Source: Micromonospora rifamycinica
Lineage (GTDB): Bacteria > Actinomycetota > Actinomycetes > Mycobacteriales > Micromonosporaceae
Direction of reading: 5' to 3'
Assembly: GCF_900090265.1 (NCBI RefSeq)
Contig: NZ_LT607752.1
Location: forward strand, 6,206,001-6,270,000
DNA length: 64,000 bases
In this document: positions 53,360 to 62,096 of the stretch, piece after piece
Numbering within the stretch: position 1 is the stretch's first letter
Layout of the letters: each line of letters begins with the position of its first letter
Program-made: the position numbers and the translations under genes
The notes under the pieces: model-generated
Databases searched by the model: none
Told to the model about the DNA's origin: nothing
The model's input: only the letters and a program-made list of their open reading frames with translations

Positions 53360-54208
53360 TCAGACGACCGCGCCGTCGTCGGGATCGTGCTCGTCCTCGT
53401 CGCCGGGACGCAGTCGCCAGATCAGCGTGACGAAACCGGCGAGGATGCCGGTGAAACCGAGCAGGGTGACCACCGAGGCGTCCACCACCGGCAGCAGGGA
53501 CGGGTTGAGGAAGAGGACGAAGCCGAGCACGATCCCCAGCACGCCGACCACCGCGTACTTCGAGATCCGGGGCAGCGGCGGGGGAGGGGGCGGTGTGTAG
53601 CCCTCCTCCGGGTCGTCCGGCAGGTCCGCACCGAAGGTATCCAGGCCGTCCAGCAGCGACGGCTCGTCCTGCCGGCCCCGGGGGGTCACCGAGATGCCGG
53701 AGATGTCGGCCGCGTACGGCAGCCGTCGGACGTCGGTGGCGGTCGGGCCGGTCGGCTCGTCGGCGCGGGTGACCGGGCCACCCGCCCGGGAGGCCGGATC
53801 GGTGGTCTCGTCGTCGTCGACGTCCTCCGAGGCCGGCCAGGGGTTGCTGCCGGCGGCCGGGGCGGTGTGGAAGGCGGCGACGATCCGTTCCCACTCGGCG
53901 TCGACGTCCGGTTCGGGTCGGGCCGGCTCCGGGGTCGACTCGTCGGCGAGCTGGGTGAGGTAGTCGCGGGCGGTGGTCAGGTGCGAGCGGTCCACGTAGA
54001 GCCGGTCGACCGGCCGGGACGGCACGGTGGTCGTCCGGGTGATCGGGTTCAGGTCGGCGGAGGGCTGCAGGTAGGCGGCGATCCCGCCCGCGGCGAGCAC
54101 GTCGAGCAGGTGCTCGCCGACGCGCGGGTCGACGTCGCCCGCGACGGCGTACTCGCTCGCGTCGAGCCCGTTGTCCCGCCGTCCCCGGCGGGCGCCACCC
54201 GCTGACAC
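53360..54208 (-). CDS. Membrane protein with two C-terminal helices
   Basis: This 282-residue protein has an N-terminal domain (DNGLDASEYAVAGDVDPRVG then EHLLDVLAAGGIAAYLQPSA), an acidic, Pro-rich middle, and two membrane helices near 215-265 (YAVVGVLGIVLGFVLFL, VVTLLGFTGILAGFVTLIW). The acidic tail ends DPDDGAVV. It resembles a conserved actinobacterial protein of unknown role. GGAGGAGGAT precedes the GTG at 54208. Confidence 0.75.
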   Translation of the reverse strand: MSAGGARRGRRDNGLDASEYAVAGDVDPRVGEHLLDVLAAGGIAAYLQPSADLNPITRTTTVPSRPVDRLYVDRSHLTTARDYLTQLADESTPEPARPEPDVDAEWERIVAAFHTAPAAGSNPWPASEDVDDDETTDPASRAGGPVTRADEPTGPTATDVRRLPYAADISGISVTPRGRQDEPSLLDGLDTFGADLPDDPEEGYTPPPPPPLPRISKYAVVGVLGIVLGFVLFLNPSLLPVVDASVVTLLGFTGILAGFVTLIWRLRPGDEDEHDPDDGAVV

Positions 54209-54690
54209 CGGACATCCTCCTCCGCGCACCTCGCGGTGCGGTCGTGTCGGCGCCCCGTACGCCGTGCCCTGAATCGTGACACGTCGGCACCCGGTTCCGG
54301 GAGTGCGTTGTGGCGTGCCGCTCGTGGTTCGTCGCTCCGCGGTTCGGCGGACGCCCCCGTCGGGCCGCCCCGGGGTGGCCCGGTCGCCGTCCCGCGCCCC
54401 CGGTCGGGGCGGCGTGACGCGGGGCCGTCGGCCCGGCGGACACGCGGGAACGGCCGCCGTAGCGGCTGGTGGCGTACCTGATCGGCGGTCCGCCGCCCGG
54501 GGGGTGGTCACCCGCTCCGCCGGCCCGGACGGCCCTCTGGCCGCTCGGCCGGCCGGTGGCCTACGGTAGCGAGCGGCTTCGGCGCTGCTGCCCGATCCGT
54601 TCCCGAGCGGGGTCCGCAAGAAGTGACATTCGACGTGAATCAGGAATACTTCACCTGCGGACGCCCCGACCGTCGGCGGGGGAGGAAACG
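54209..54690. other. 482-base gap with no supported gene
   Basis: Both flanking genes are on the reverse strand. The gap holds GC-rich sequence, a promoter region for the membrane protein, and a slightly AT-richer spot near 54620-54655. A short frame from GTG 54623 (MTFDVNQEYFTCGRPD...) soon becomes antisense to the cyclase-ATPase gene and is not convincing. Confidence 0.5.
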
Positions 54691-57600
54691 TCAGCGTCGG
54701 GCGGCCGTCGTCGGGGCGGCCAGCCGGAGCAGACCGGGCATGCCGAAGCGGTCGGCGAAGTCACGTACCCGGTCGAGAGCGACCGCCGCCGCGGCCGGAT
54801 CGGCGACGGCCAGCGCCGGCACCGACAGCGCCGTGGTAAGCACGTGGTCGGTGGTGTCGGTCATCCGGGCGTAACTGTCCGCCGCCGTCCGCAACAGCCG
54901 GGCGGCCCGGTGCGCGTCGCCGTCGGCCGTCGCCAGGGTGGCCTCGGCGACCTGTCCGGCGGCCACCGCCCAGGGGGTCATCCGGGCGGACCGGTCGAGC
55001 AGGTCGTGGACCAGCCGGGCGGCGTCCGGGCCGAGCACCGCGGCGACGTGGCCCACCGCCGGCACCCACTCGGCGAACGGGATCATCCGGGTCCGCCGCC
55101 AGTCCTCGGCCAGCTCCACCAGCAGCCGCATCGCCTCGTCGGATCGACCACCGACGGCCCGGCATAGCGCGGCGTGCGCCAGCGTCGAGCGCAGCACCCG
55201 GTGGAAACCACTGCGTCGCGCGGCGACCAGGGCCTTGGCCACCAGGTCCGGACCATCCGCCCCGGCACCGGCCGGGCCGTCCCCCTCCGCCCCGGCACCG
55301 GCCGGGCCGCTGCCGGCCGGGCCGGTGCCGGTCGGACCCCCGCCGGCCGGCGCGGGGCGGGCCACCTCACCCGCCGGCTCGACCCCGGCGCTCAGCGCAC
55401 GCATCCACCCCGAGACCGCCACGATGTGCAGGTCCCACTCGGCGGTCGGCCGGCGGGTCGACTCGGCGGCCATCTCCAGCGCCGCCACCCAGTCGCCGGC
55501 GTAGTACGCCCGCGTCCACTGGTCGGCGAAGCTGGTCGCCACGCCGTGCCCACCGGCCAGGTCGAGCGCACGCTGTTCGTCGACCAGCCGGGCCGACCGG
55601 GCCAGGTCGCCCTCCTCCTGGGCCGCCCAGGCGAGGTTCTGCACCGCCCGCCGCCGACAGGCCAGCCGGTCGGCCCGGCAGTCTTCGGCCACCTCGGTCA
55701 ACTCCGCGTACGCCTGCTGCTCGCCGGCCAGGTAGCGGGCCACCGCCAGGGTGATCCGGGCGTTGGCCCGGACCTCGGGAAGCGCCAGCCGCTCGGCCAG
55801 CCCGGCCGCCGAGCGGGCCGCCGCACAGGCCGGCTCGGTCTCGAAGTTGAGCATCCGGACCCGGGCCAGCTCCAGCAGCGCCTCCGCCTTGTCCTCGGAC
55901 TCCGGCAGCCCGGCGTAGATCTCGTTGGCCCGGTCCAGGCAGCGCAGCGTCTCGGACCGGTCGGCCCGGCTCCAGGCGGCCGTGGCGAGCAGGGTCCAGG
56001 CGCGGGCCGCGCCGGAGCGGTCCCCGGCGGCGGCCAGCCGGTCGACCAGCCCGGTCAGGGTCTGCGTGCCGCCGTCGACGAGGAACGCGTCCCCGTCGCG
56101 GAACAGGGCGAGCTGCGCGGCGAACAGCTCCAGCCCCGGGTCGGGCTCCCCGCCGATCGCGAGCGCCCGGTCGACCAGCGTCGCCGCGTTGTCCAGGGCG
56201 TGCAGCGCGTTGGCCCGGCGGGCGGCCCGGTGCAGCGCGGTCCGGGCCGCCATCGCGTACGGGGTCGGGTCCAGCCCGACGGTCCGGGCGATCTCGTGGG
56301 CGGCCCAGCGGTGGTTGGCCAGCGTCTCGGCCAGGTCCTGCTGCCCGGCGTCGGCGCGCCGGGCCAGCCAGTCGGCGGTGTGCTGGTGCCGCAGCACCCG
56401 TTCCGCCCGGGGCAGCCGCTGGTAACACACGTCGCGGACCAGGATGTGCCGGAACCGGTACTCCGGCTGACCGGCCATCGTGGACGCGGGCAGCTCGAAG
56501 ACCATGTCCCGGCGCTGCAACCGGTCCAGCGCCCGCTTGACCCACTCGACCGTCCGGCCCAGGGCGGTCGCCACCGGCGCCGGCCAGAACTGCACCCCGA
56601 CCACGGCGGCGGCCTGGAGCACCGCCCGGTCGGCCGGATCGAGCAGGTCGAGCCGGTTGGCGATGACCGCCTGGACGGTGCGCGGCATGTCGGCGGTGCC
56701 GGCCGGGTCGAACCGGGCGGTCGGGTCCAGCAGCCCGCCGTCCATCAGCATCCGGGCGTACTCCTGGGCGTACAGCGGATTGCCGTCGGCGAACTCGATC
56801 AGCGGCGTGCGGGCCGCCGCCGGCAACGCGGCCTGGCCGAGCAGCAGGGAGTACAGGGCGTCGATGTCCGCGTCGTGCATCGGCGGCACCGAGATCGACA
56901 TCGCGCCGCTGATCATGCCGGTCCAGGCCGGCTGCCGCTCCCGCAGCTCCGGCCGCGCGGTCGCCACCACCAGCAGGGGTACGCCCCGAGCCGCCGCGCC
57001 GAGCTGCTCGACGAAGGTGAGCATCGCCTGGTCGGCCCAGTGCATGTCCTCGAAGACCAGCACGGTCGGACCCTGCCTGGCGAGGGCGAGCAGGAAGCGT
57101 CGCCAGGCGGCCCCGGTCTCGGCCGGGTTGAGCCGCCCCGCGGAGACCCCCAGCAGTGGTCCGAGCGCGTCGGCCAACCGCAGGTCGGGCGGATCGCCGA
57201 GCTGGTCGAGGCGCTGGCGCAGCCGGTCGCGCAGCGGCTCCGGATCGTCGGTGTCCGGTGCCCCCAGCCAGGCCTTGACGATGTCGGCCAGCGCGGCGTA
57301 GGTGACGTTCTCGCCGAACGGCGGGCACTGCCCGACCAGCCAGGTGACCCGGTGGCCGGGCAGGTTGGCGGCGTGCCGGGACAGCTCGCGCAGCAGCCGG
57401 CTCTTGCCCACCCCGGCCGGGCCGAAGACGGTCACCAGCTGGGAGGTGCGCTCGTTGACCGTGCGGTGCAGGGCGCTGACCAGCAGGCCGCGCTCGTGTT
57501 CCCGGTCGACCATCGGGGTCAGCTCGGCGGCCTGCGGGTCGGTGCGCGGTCGGGCCCGGACGGCCAGCCAGAGCCGGCTGACGGCCGTGCGTCCCTTCAG

Positions 57601-58371
57601 GGTGACCGAGGGCTGGTCGACGTACTCCAGCTCGTGCCGGGTGGCCGCCCAGGTGCTCTCGTCGACGACCACCCCGCCGGTCGGGGCCAGCCCCTGCAAC
57701 CGGGAGGCGGTGTTCACCACGTCGCCGGTGACGAAGGCCTGCCCGCCGTCGCGGGTGGCGGAGAGGTCCACCAGCGCCTCACCGGTGGCCACGCCGACCC
57801 GGAAACCCAGCGGCGGCTGTGGTCCGGCGGCCTGCCGGGCCAGGCTGCGTTGCAGCTCCAGACCGGCCCGTACGCAGCGCAGCGCGTCGTTGTCGGTGGC
57901 GACCGGGGCACCGAAGAGGGCCATCACCGCGTCCCCGATGTACTTCTCCACCACCCCGCCGTACTGGTGGACGAGTTTGCGGACGGTGGCGAAGTACGCC
58001 TGCTGGAGGCTGCGCGCCTGCTCCGGGTCGGCCCGCTCGGCGTACGTGGTGAAGTCGACGATGTCGATGAAGAGCACACTGACCTGGCGGCGGTCCTCCT
58101 GCACGGTGACCGCGTGGTCGTGCAGCGGCTGCCCGCAGTCGGTGCAGAAGTTGGCCTCGGGGGTGTTGGCGTGCCCGCACGAGGCGCAGCCGAGCGTCAG
58201 CGCCTGTCCGCAGCCGCCGCAGAAGCGGTCGTCCGGCCCCGCCGCCCGGGAGCAGTGTCCACACCTGAGGTCGATGACGAACTCCGTACGTGAGGAGATC
58301 CCATTATCCCGCCGCGACGGCCAGTCGGGTACCCGACCTGTGGGCGGACCCTGCGGCTGGCCGGCCGCCAC
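54691..58371 (-). CDS. Class III cyclase-AAA ATPase-TPR signalling protein with zinc ribbons
   Basis: This 1226-residue multidomain protein has two zinc ribbons (CGHCSRAAGPDDRFCGGCGQ, CASCGHANTPEANFCTDCGQ), a class III nucleotidyl cyclase domain (VSVLFIDIVDFTTYAERADP, EKYIGDAVMALFGAP, GDVVNTASRLQG), an AAA ATPase (Walker A FGPAGVGKSRLL, VLVFEDMHWAD) and a long TPR-like region. The last part contains a Gly/Pro/Ala linker of about 35 residues. No DNA-binding end is seen. It may make cAMP or act as a scaffold. The GTG start at 58371 follows TGAGGAA, only 41 bases from a divergent gene. Confidence 0.9.
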   Translation of the reverse strand: MAAGQPQGPPTGRVPDWPSRRDNGISSRTEFVIDLRCGHCSRAAGPDDRFCGGCGQALTLGCASCGHANTPEANFCTDCGQPLHDHAVTVQEDRRQVSVLFIDIVDFTTYAERADPEQARSLQQAYFATVRKLVHQYGGVVEKYIGDAVMALFGAPVATDNDALRCVRAGLELQRSLARQAAGPQPPLGFRVGVATGEALVDLSATRDGGQAFVTGDVVNTASRLQGLAPTGGVVVDESTWAATRHELEYVDQPSVTLKGRTAVSRLWLAVRARPRTDPQAAELTPMVDREHERGLLVSALHRTVNERTSQLVTVFGPAGVGKSRLLRELSRHAANLPGHRVTWLVGQCPPFGENVTYAALADIVKAWLGAPDTDDPEPLRDRLRQRLDQLGDPPDLRLADALGPLLGVSAGRLNPAETGAAWRRFLLALARQGPTVLVFEDMHWADQAMLTFVEQLGAAARGVPLLVVATARPELRERQPAWTGMISGAMSISVPPMHDADIDALYSLLLGQAALPAAARTPLIEFADGNPLYAQEYARMLMDGGLLDPTARFDPAGTADMPRTVQAVIANRLDLLDPADRAVLQAAAVVGVQFWPAPVATALGRTVEWVKRALDRLQRRDMVFELPASTMAGQPEYRFRHILVRDVCYQRLPRAERVLRHQHTADWLARRADAGQQDLAETLANHRWAAHEIARTVGLDPTPYAMAARTALHRAARRANALHALDNAATLVDRALAIGGEPDPGLELFAAQLALFRDGDAFLVDGGTQTLTGLVDRLAAAGDRSGAARAWTLLATAAWSRADRSETLRCLDRANEIYAGLPESEDKAEALLELARVRMLNFETEPACAAARSAAGLAERLALPEVRANARITLAVARYLAGEQQAYAELTEVAEDCRADRLACRRRAVQNLAWAAQEEGDLARSARLVDEQRALDLAGGHGVATSFADQWTRAYYAGDWVAALEMAAESTRRPTAEWDLHIVAVSGWMRALSAGVEPAGEVARPAPAGGGPTGTGPAGSGPAGAGAEGDGPAGAGADGPDLVAKALVAARRSGFHRVLRSTLAHAALCRAVGGRSDEAMRLLVELAEDWRRTRMIPFAEWVPAVGHVAAVLGPDAARLVHDLLDRSARMTPWAVAAGQVAEATLATADGDAHRAARLLRTAADSYARMTDTTDHVLTTALSVPALAVADPAAAAVALDRVRDFADRFGMPGLLRLAAPTTAARR

Positions 58372-58376
58372 TAGTG

Positions 58377-58390
58377 TTCCTCACGAGGAA
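58377..58390. promoter_or_regulatory. Palindrome between two divergent starts
   Basis: TTCCTC-AC-GAGGAA lies between the starts at 58371 (reverse) and 58413 (forward). One arm also serves as the ribosome site of the cyclase gene. A bound protein could control both genes. Confidence 0.4.
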
Positions 58391-58412
58391 AACTCACTGT
58401 CAGGAGAGTGCC

Positions 58413-58679
58413 GTGCAGGTGCGCTTGTCCGCCTACTGGACCGATCCGGACGGCACCGTCCGGTCCCCGGGGGAGACGGTCGACGTCGACGCGGTGACCC
58501 TGGCGAGGATGGAGGAGCAGGGCATGGTGGAGAATTCCGACAGCCAGACCACCTCGGACGCCGGCACGACCACGGGTTCGACGTCCAAGCCGCAGAAGAT
58601 CGGTCCCGGGCCGACCACACCCCCGGAGAACATCGGGCCGGGGCCGACTGCCCCGCCCGCGGACGACATCGGTAAGTGA
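58413..58679 (+). CDS. Small hypothetical protein with Pro/Gly/Thr tail
   Basis: This 88-residue protein starts at GTG 58413 with AGGAGAG upstream. The first 40 residues (RLSAYWTDPDGTVRSPGETV, DVDAVTLARMEEQGMVE) look like a small folded domain seen in phage-like or hypothetical actinobacterial proteins. The rest is a low-complexity tail with two IGPGPT(T/A)PP repeats. The function is unknown. A very strong terminator follows 2 bases after the stop. Confidence 0.7.
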   Translation: MQVRLSAYWTDPDGTVRSPGETVDVDAVTLARMEEQGMVENSDSQTTSDAGTTTGSTSKPQKIGPGPTTPPENIGPGPTAPPADDIGK

Positions 58680-58680
58680 G

Positions 58681-58728
58681 CGAACGGCGTGGCCGGCGGA
58701 CCGAAGGGTCCGCCGGCCACGCCGTTCG
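58681..58728. terminator. 22-bp perfect stem-loop between convergent genes
   Basis: Arms 58681-58702 and 58707-58728 are perfect reverse complements around a GAAG loop. The left arm begins CGAACGGCGTGGCCGGCGGA. It lies between the small gene and the convergent Crp gene and should stop transcription from both sides. Confidence 0.85.
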
Positions 58729-58763
58729 TGTCGTCTCGGACGGCGTGGCCGGGGGCGGCCTGG

Positions 58764-59456
58764 TCAGCGGTCGGTCATCCCGGCCCGTCGGCGCAGCGCG
58801 GCCACGTCGGTGACCACGATCCGGCGACCCTCGGTACGCAGCCAGCCCCGGCTGGCGAAGGAGCCGATCGCCTGGTTGACGCTCTACCGGGAACCGCCGG
58901 CCATCTCGGCGAGCTGGCTCTGGTTGAGCTCGATGGTGATCATCGGGGCCTGGCTCTCGCCGGCCAGCCGGACCAGCGTCTTGGCCACCCGACCGGGCAG
59001 GTCGAGGAAGACGTGGTCGGCGTTCTGCTCGGTGAGCCGCCGGATCAGCGCGCCCAGCGACCGCATCACCGCGTCCAGGATGCGCGGGTTGGAGTGCACC
59101 AGCTCCATGAAGGCCGGACGGGACAGCGCGAGGGCGGCGCAGTCCTCGATCGCCTCGGCCGAGGCCGAGCGGGTGGAGGCGTCCAGCAGGGAGACCTCAC
59201 CCAGCACATCGGGTGGTCGGATGACCGACAGCACGGCGCGTTCCCCGGTCGGCGCGGTACGGAACACCGCCACCGCCCCGCGGCGCAACACGATCAGCGA
59301 CTCGCCGGGATCGTTCTCGACGAAGAGGAGTTGGCCCTTGCGGTAGGTGCGCGGCACGGCCGCGGCGATGACCCGCTGGCGGACCTCCGGCTCCAGCCCC
59401 GCGAACATCTCCACCCCGGTGAGGGCGTCCCCCGGCTCCGGCAGGCGCATCTCCAC
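58764..59456 (-). pseudogene. Crp/Fnr-family regulator with in-frame amber codon in the HTH
   Basis: The gene reads as a complete 230-residue Crp-type regulator except for one TAG at codon 191 (58886-58884). Before it come a cyclic-nucleotide-binding domain (GQLLFVENDPGESLIVLRRG, DVLGEVSLLD), the long dimer helix and the first HTH helix (NQSQLAEMAGGSR). After it come SVNQAIGSFASRGWLR, TEGRRIVVTDVAALRRRAGM and TDR, then TGA at 58764. A Gln codon (CAG) would be one transition away. The 190-residue product would lack the recognition helix. GTG 59456 follows GGGAGGGG. Confidence 0.85.
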
Positions 59457-59741
59457 GGCCCCACCCCTCCCCCGGTCACGGACCACAACTTCGCTCACCG
59501 GGTGAACCCTGACGGCCCTGTCGAGGTGAACTGACACCGGTTCGGCGTCCGGTAGCGGTACACATCAGATCATGACGGTCCAGTCGCTTGCTGTACACCC
59601 CCGTAGACCGTTCCGTGACACTCCCGAGCTGCGGCGGGCGGGCCGTGACGGGCGTCCCGCGCGGCCCGGCCGCACCGGCGCGGCCGGGACGGCCACCCCC
59701 GCCCAGGGACGGCCTCCGGCGGTGGGCGAGGATGGACGACG

Positions 59742-60254
59742 ATGGTCTACCGCTACTTCTACGACTGCGAATTCATCGAGGACGGCCGGAGCGTCGACCT
59801 CGTGTCGATCGGTGTCGTCGACGAGTACGGCCGCGAGTTCTACGCGGTCTCCACCGAGTTCGACGACTCCCGCGCCGTGCCCTGGGTCCGCCGCAACGTG
59901 CTGGACAAGCTCCCCTCGCCGGCGGACCGCGCCTGGCGCTCCCGGAGCCGGATCCGCGACGACCTGTACGAGTTCCTGCTGGAGCCGGTCCGGGACCGGC
60001 CGGGCGAGCAGCTGGAACTGTGGGCCTGGTACGCCGCCTACGACCACGTGGTGCTGGCCCAGCTCTGGGGGGCGATGCCGGCGCTGCCCCGGGAGATCCC
60101 CCGGTTCACCAAGGAGCTGCGGCAGCTCTGGGACGACCGGGGTCGTCCCCGGCTGCCCGACGCGGCGGCCGACCGGCACGACGCGCTGGTCGACGCCCGG
60201 CACAACCTGGCCCGCTGGCAGGCGATGACAGCCGGTGACAACCGGCAGGTTTGA
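59742..60254 (+). CDS. 3'-5' exoribonuclease, RNase AS type
   Basis: This 170-residue DEDD exoribonuclease closely resembles Rv2179c, which degrades adenylated single-strand RNA. The acidic motifs are YFYDCEFIEDGR, LWAWYAAYDHVVLAQLWG and DRHDALVDARHN, and RFTKELRQLWDDRG is shared. The ATG at 59742 is preceded by GGACGACG, a weak site. The 59457-59741 gap upstream holds the divergent Crp promoter region and nothing else recognisable. Confidence 0.9.
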   Translation: MVYRYFYDCEFIEDGRSVDLVSIGVVDEYGREFYAVSTEFDDSRAVPWVRRNVLDKLPSPADRAWRSRSRIRDDLYEFLLEPVRDRPGEQLELWAWYAAYDHVVLAQLWGAMPALPREIPRFTKELRQLWDDRGRPRLPDAAADRHDALVDARHNLARWQAMTAGDNRQV

Positions 60255-60305
60255 CCCGCGTTGCCCGGGGCACCGGTTCGGCGAGCCGATCCGAGGGAGT
60301 GCGCC

Positions 60306-60809
60306 ATGGCCGACGACGCGACCACCATCACCGACGCCCGGCGGCGGGTGACCGAGCTGATCCGGGACGCCCGGATCTGCATGTTGACCACGACCGGGGT
60401 GGACGGCCGGCTGCTCAGCCGGCCGATGGCGCTCCAGGCGGCCGAGTTCGACGGCGACCTGTGGTTCTTCGCCTACGCCGACTCGGCCAAGATGCGTCAG
60501 CTCCGGGTCAACCCGGAGGTCAACGTCGCCTTCTCCGACCAGCGGCACCACGCCTGGGTCTCGGTCTCCGGCACCGCTCAGGAGGCGTACGACCGGTCCC
60601 GGGCCGAGCAGCTGTGGAACCCGGTGCTCAAGGCGTGGTTCCCGGACGGGCTGGACACCCCCGGGTTGACCCTGATCAAGGTGCACGCCAGCTCGGCCGA
60701 GTACTGGGACTCGCCGGGTGGCACGGTGGTCAACCTGCTCGGGTTCGCCAAGGCGGCGGTGACCGGGAAGCCGCCGGCGGTGGGGGAGAACCACGAGGTC
60801 AGCTACTGA
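60306..60809 (+). CDS. Pyridoxamine 5'-phosphate oxidase-like (general stress FMN-binding) protein
   Basis: This 167-residue split-barrel flavin-binding protein is of the general stress protein 26 type. Features are ARICMLTTTGVDGRLLSRPM, GDLWFFAYADSAKM, LRVNPEVNVAFSDQ and the late WFPDGLDTPGLTLIKV with EYWDSPGG. It probably binds FMN or F420 and reduces an unknown substrate. It follows the exoribonuclease gene after 51 bases and may be co-transcribed. Confidence 0.9.
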   Translation: MADDATTITDARRRVTELIRDARICMLTTTGVDGRLLSRPMALQAAEFDGDLWFFAYADSAKMRQLRVNPEVNVAFSDQRHHAWVSVSGTAQEAYDRSRAEQLWNPVLKAWFPDGLDTPGLTLIKVHASSAEYWDSPGGTVVNLLGFAKAAVTGKPPAVGENHEVSY

Positions 60810-60986
60810 CCGGTAGCCGGGGCCGGGCCGGGACCGGTCGGGGCGCGGTGTCGGCGTACACCTGAGCCGACTACAGTGCGCAGTGACGGCCCGCCCCGGG
60901 CCGGCAACGGTGCCGATGGTCTGAGCTGACACATATCCTGGGGCTTATCCGGGCTTCACCTGACGTTCCAGGAGGATGAGCAGATC

Positions 60987-62015
60987 ATGCGTATCGGCGT
61001 GCTCACCGGCGGCGGCGACTGCCCAGGTCTCAACGCGGTCATCCGGGCGGTCGTCCGTAAGGGCGTCGCTACTTACGGTCACGAGTTCGTGGGTTTCCGG
61101 GACGGCTGGAAGGGCCCGCTGGAGGGCCTGTCCAAGCCGCTCGGCATCCCTGAGGTGCGGGGCATCCTGCCGCGCGGCGGCACCATCCTCGGCTCGTCCC
61201 GCACCAACCCGTTCAAGATCGAGAACGGCGTGGAGCGGATCAAGGAGAACCTCGCCGCGCAGGGCGTCGACGCGCTGGTCGCCATCGGTGGCGAGGACAC
61301 CCTGGGTGTCGCCACCAAGCTGCACGAACTGGGCGTCAACGTGGTCGGCGTGCCGAAGACGATCGACAACGACCTGGGCGCGACCGACTACACCTTCGGC
61401 TTCGACACCGCCGTCAACATCGCCATGGAGGCGATCGACCGGCTGCACACCACCGCGGAGAGCCACCACCGCACCCTGGTCGTCGAGGTGATGGGCCGGC
61501 ACGCCGGCTGGATCGCCCTGCACGCCGGCCTGGCCGGTGGCGCCAACGTGATCCTGCTGCCCGAGCGCAAGTTCGACGTCGACCAGGTCGCCGGCTACGT
61601 CGAGAAGCGCTTCCAGCACCAGTACGCCCCGATCGTCGTGGTCGCCGAGGGCGCCCAGCCGCTCGACGGCCAGATGGTCCTGCACAACCAGGAGCTGGAC
61701 GCCTTCGGGCACGTCCGGCTCGGCGGTATCGGCCAGTGGCTCGCCGAGCAGCTCGAGGCGAAGACCGGCAAGGAGGCCCGCACCGTCGTGCTCGGGCACA
61801 TCCAGCGCGGTGGCACCCCGACCGCCTTCGACCGGGTGCTCGCCACCCGGCTCGGCCTGCAGGCCATCGACGCCGCCCACGAGGGCGACTGGGGCAAGAT
61901 GGTCGCGATGCAGAGCACCGACATCGTCCGGGTGCCGCTGGCCGAGGCCACCCGCGAGCTGAAGACCGTCCCGATCGAGCGTTACGACGAGGCCGAGGTC
62001 TTCTTCGGTAGCTGA
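60987..62015 (+). CDS. pfkA: 6-phosphofructokinase with PPi-type residues
   Basis: This 342-residue group III phosphofructokinase phosphorylates fructose 6-phosphate. Motifs are GVLTGGGDCPGLNAVIR, PRGGTILGSSR, AIGGEDT, PKTIDNDL, MGRHAGW and HIQRGGTPTAFDR. Residue 104 is Asp (GGEDT) and residue 124 is Lys (PKTIDND). That combination marks pyrophosphate-dependent enzymes, whereas ATP-dependent ones carry Gly104. GGAGGA at 60971-60976 precedes the ATG, and a TATCCT -10 box lies at 60934-60939. A strong stem-loop follows. Confidence 0.93.
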   Translation: MRIGVLTGGGDCPGLNAVIRAVVRKGVATYGHEFVGFRDGWKGPLEGLSKPLGIPEVRGILPRGGTILGSSRTNPFKIENGVERIKENLAAQGVDALVAIGGEDTLGVATKLHELGVNVVGVPKTIDNDLGATDYTFGFDTAVNIAMEAIDRLHTTAESHHRTLVVEVMGRHAGWIALHAGLAGGANVILLPERKFDVDQVAGYVEKRFQHQYAPIVVVAEGAQPLDGQMVLHNQELDAFGHVRLGGIGQWLAEQLEAKTGKEARTVVLGHIQRGGTPTAFDRVLATRLGLQAIDAAHEGDWGKMVAMQSTDIVRVPLAEATRELKTVPIERYDEAEVFFGS

Positions 62016-62021
62016 CCCGCC

Positions 62022-62063
62022 CGTTCCGTGCCCCCGTCGCGCCGTCGACGGGGGCACGGAACG
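62022..62063 (+). terminator. 18-bp stem-loop terminator after pfkA
   Basis: Arms 62022-62039 (CGTTCCGTGCCCCCGTCG) and 62046-62063 are perfect reverse complements with a 6-base loop, 7 bases after the pfkA stop. Confidence 0.8.
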
Positions 62064-62096
62064 CGGGACCATCGCGAACGGGACGGAAGGGTGACA

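Noticed and set aside
54623..54874. Possible small forward gene starting MTFDVNQEYFTCG
   Set aside because: The start looks plausible, but after about 20 residues it is antisense to the cyclase-ATPase and Arg/Ser/Ala-rich; there is no clear ribosome site.
54761..58293. Very long open frames antisense to the cyclase-ATPase and other genes
   Set aside because: They are Arg/Gly/Pro-rich shadows produced by high GC. They lack domains, and the opposite strand encodes clear motifs throughout.
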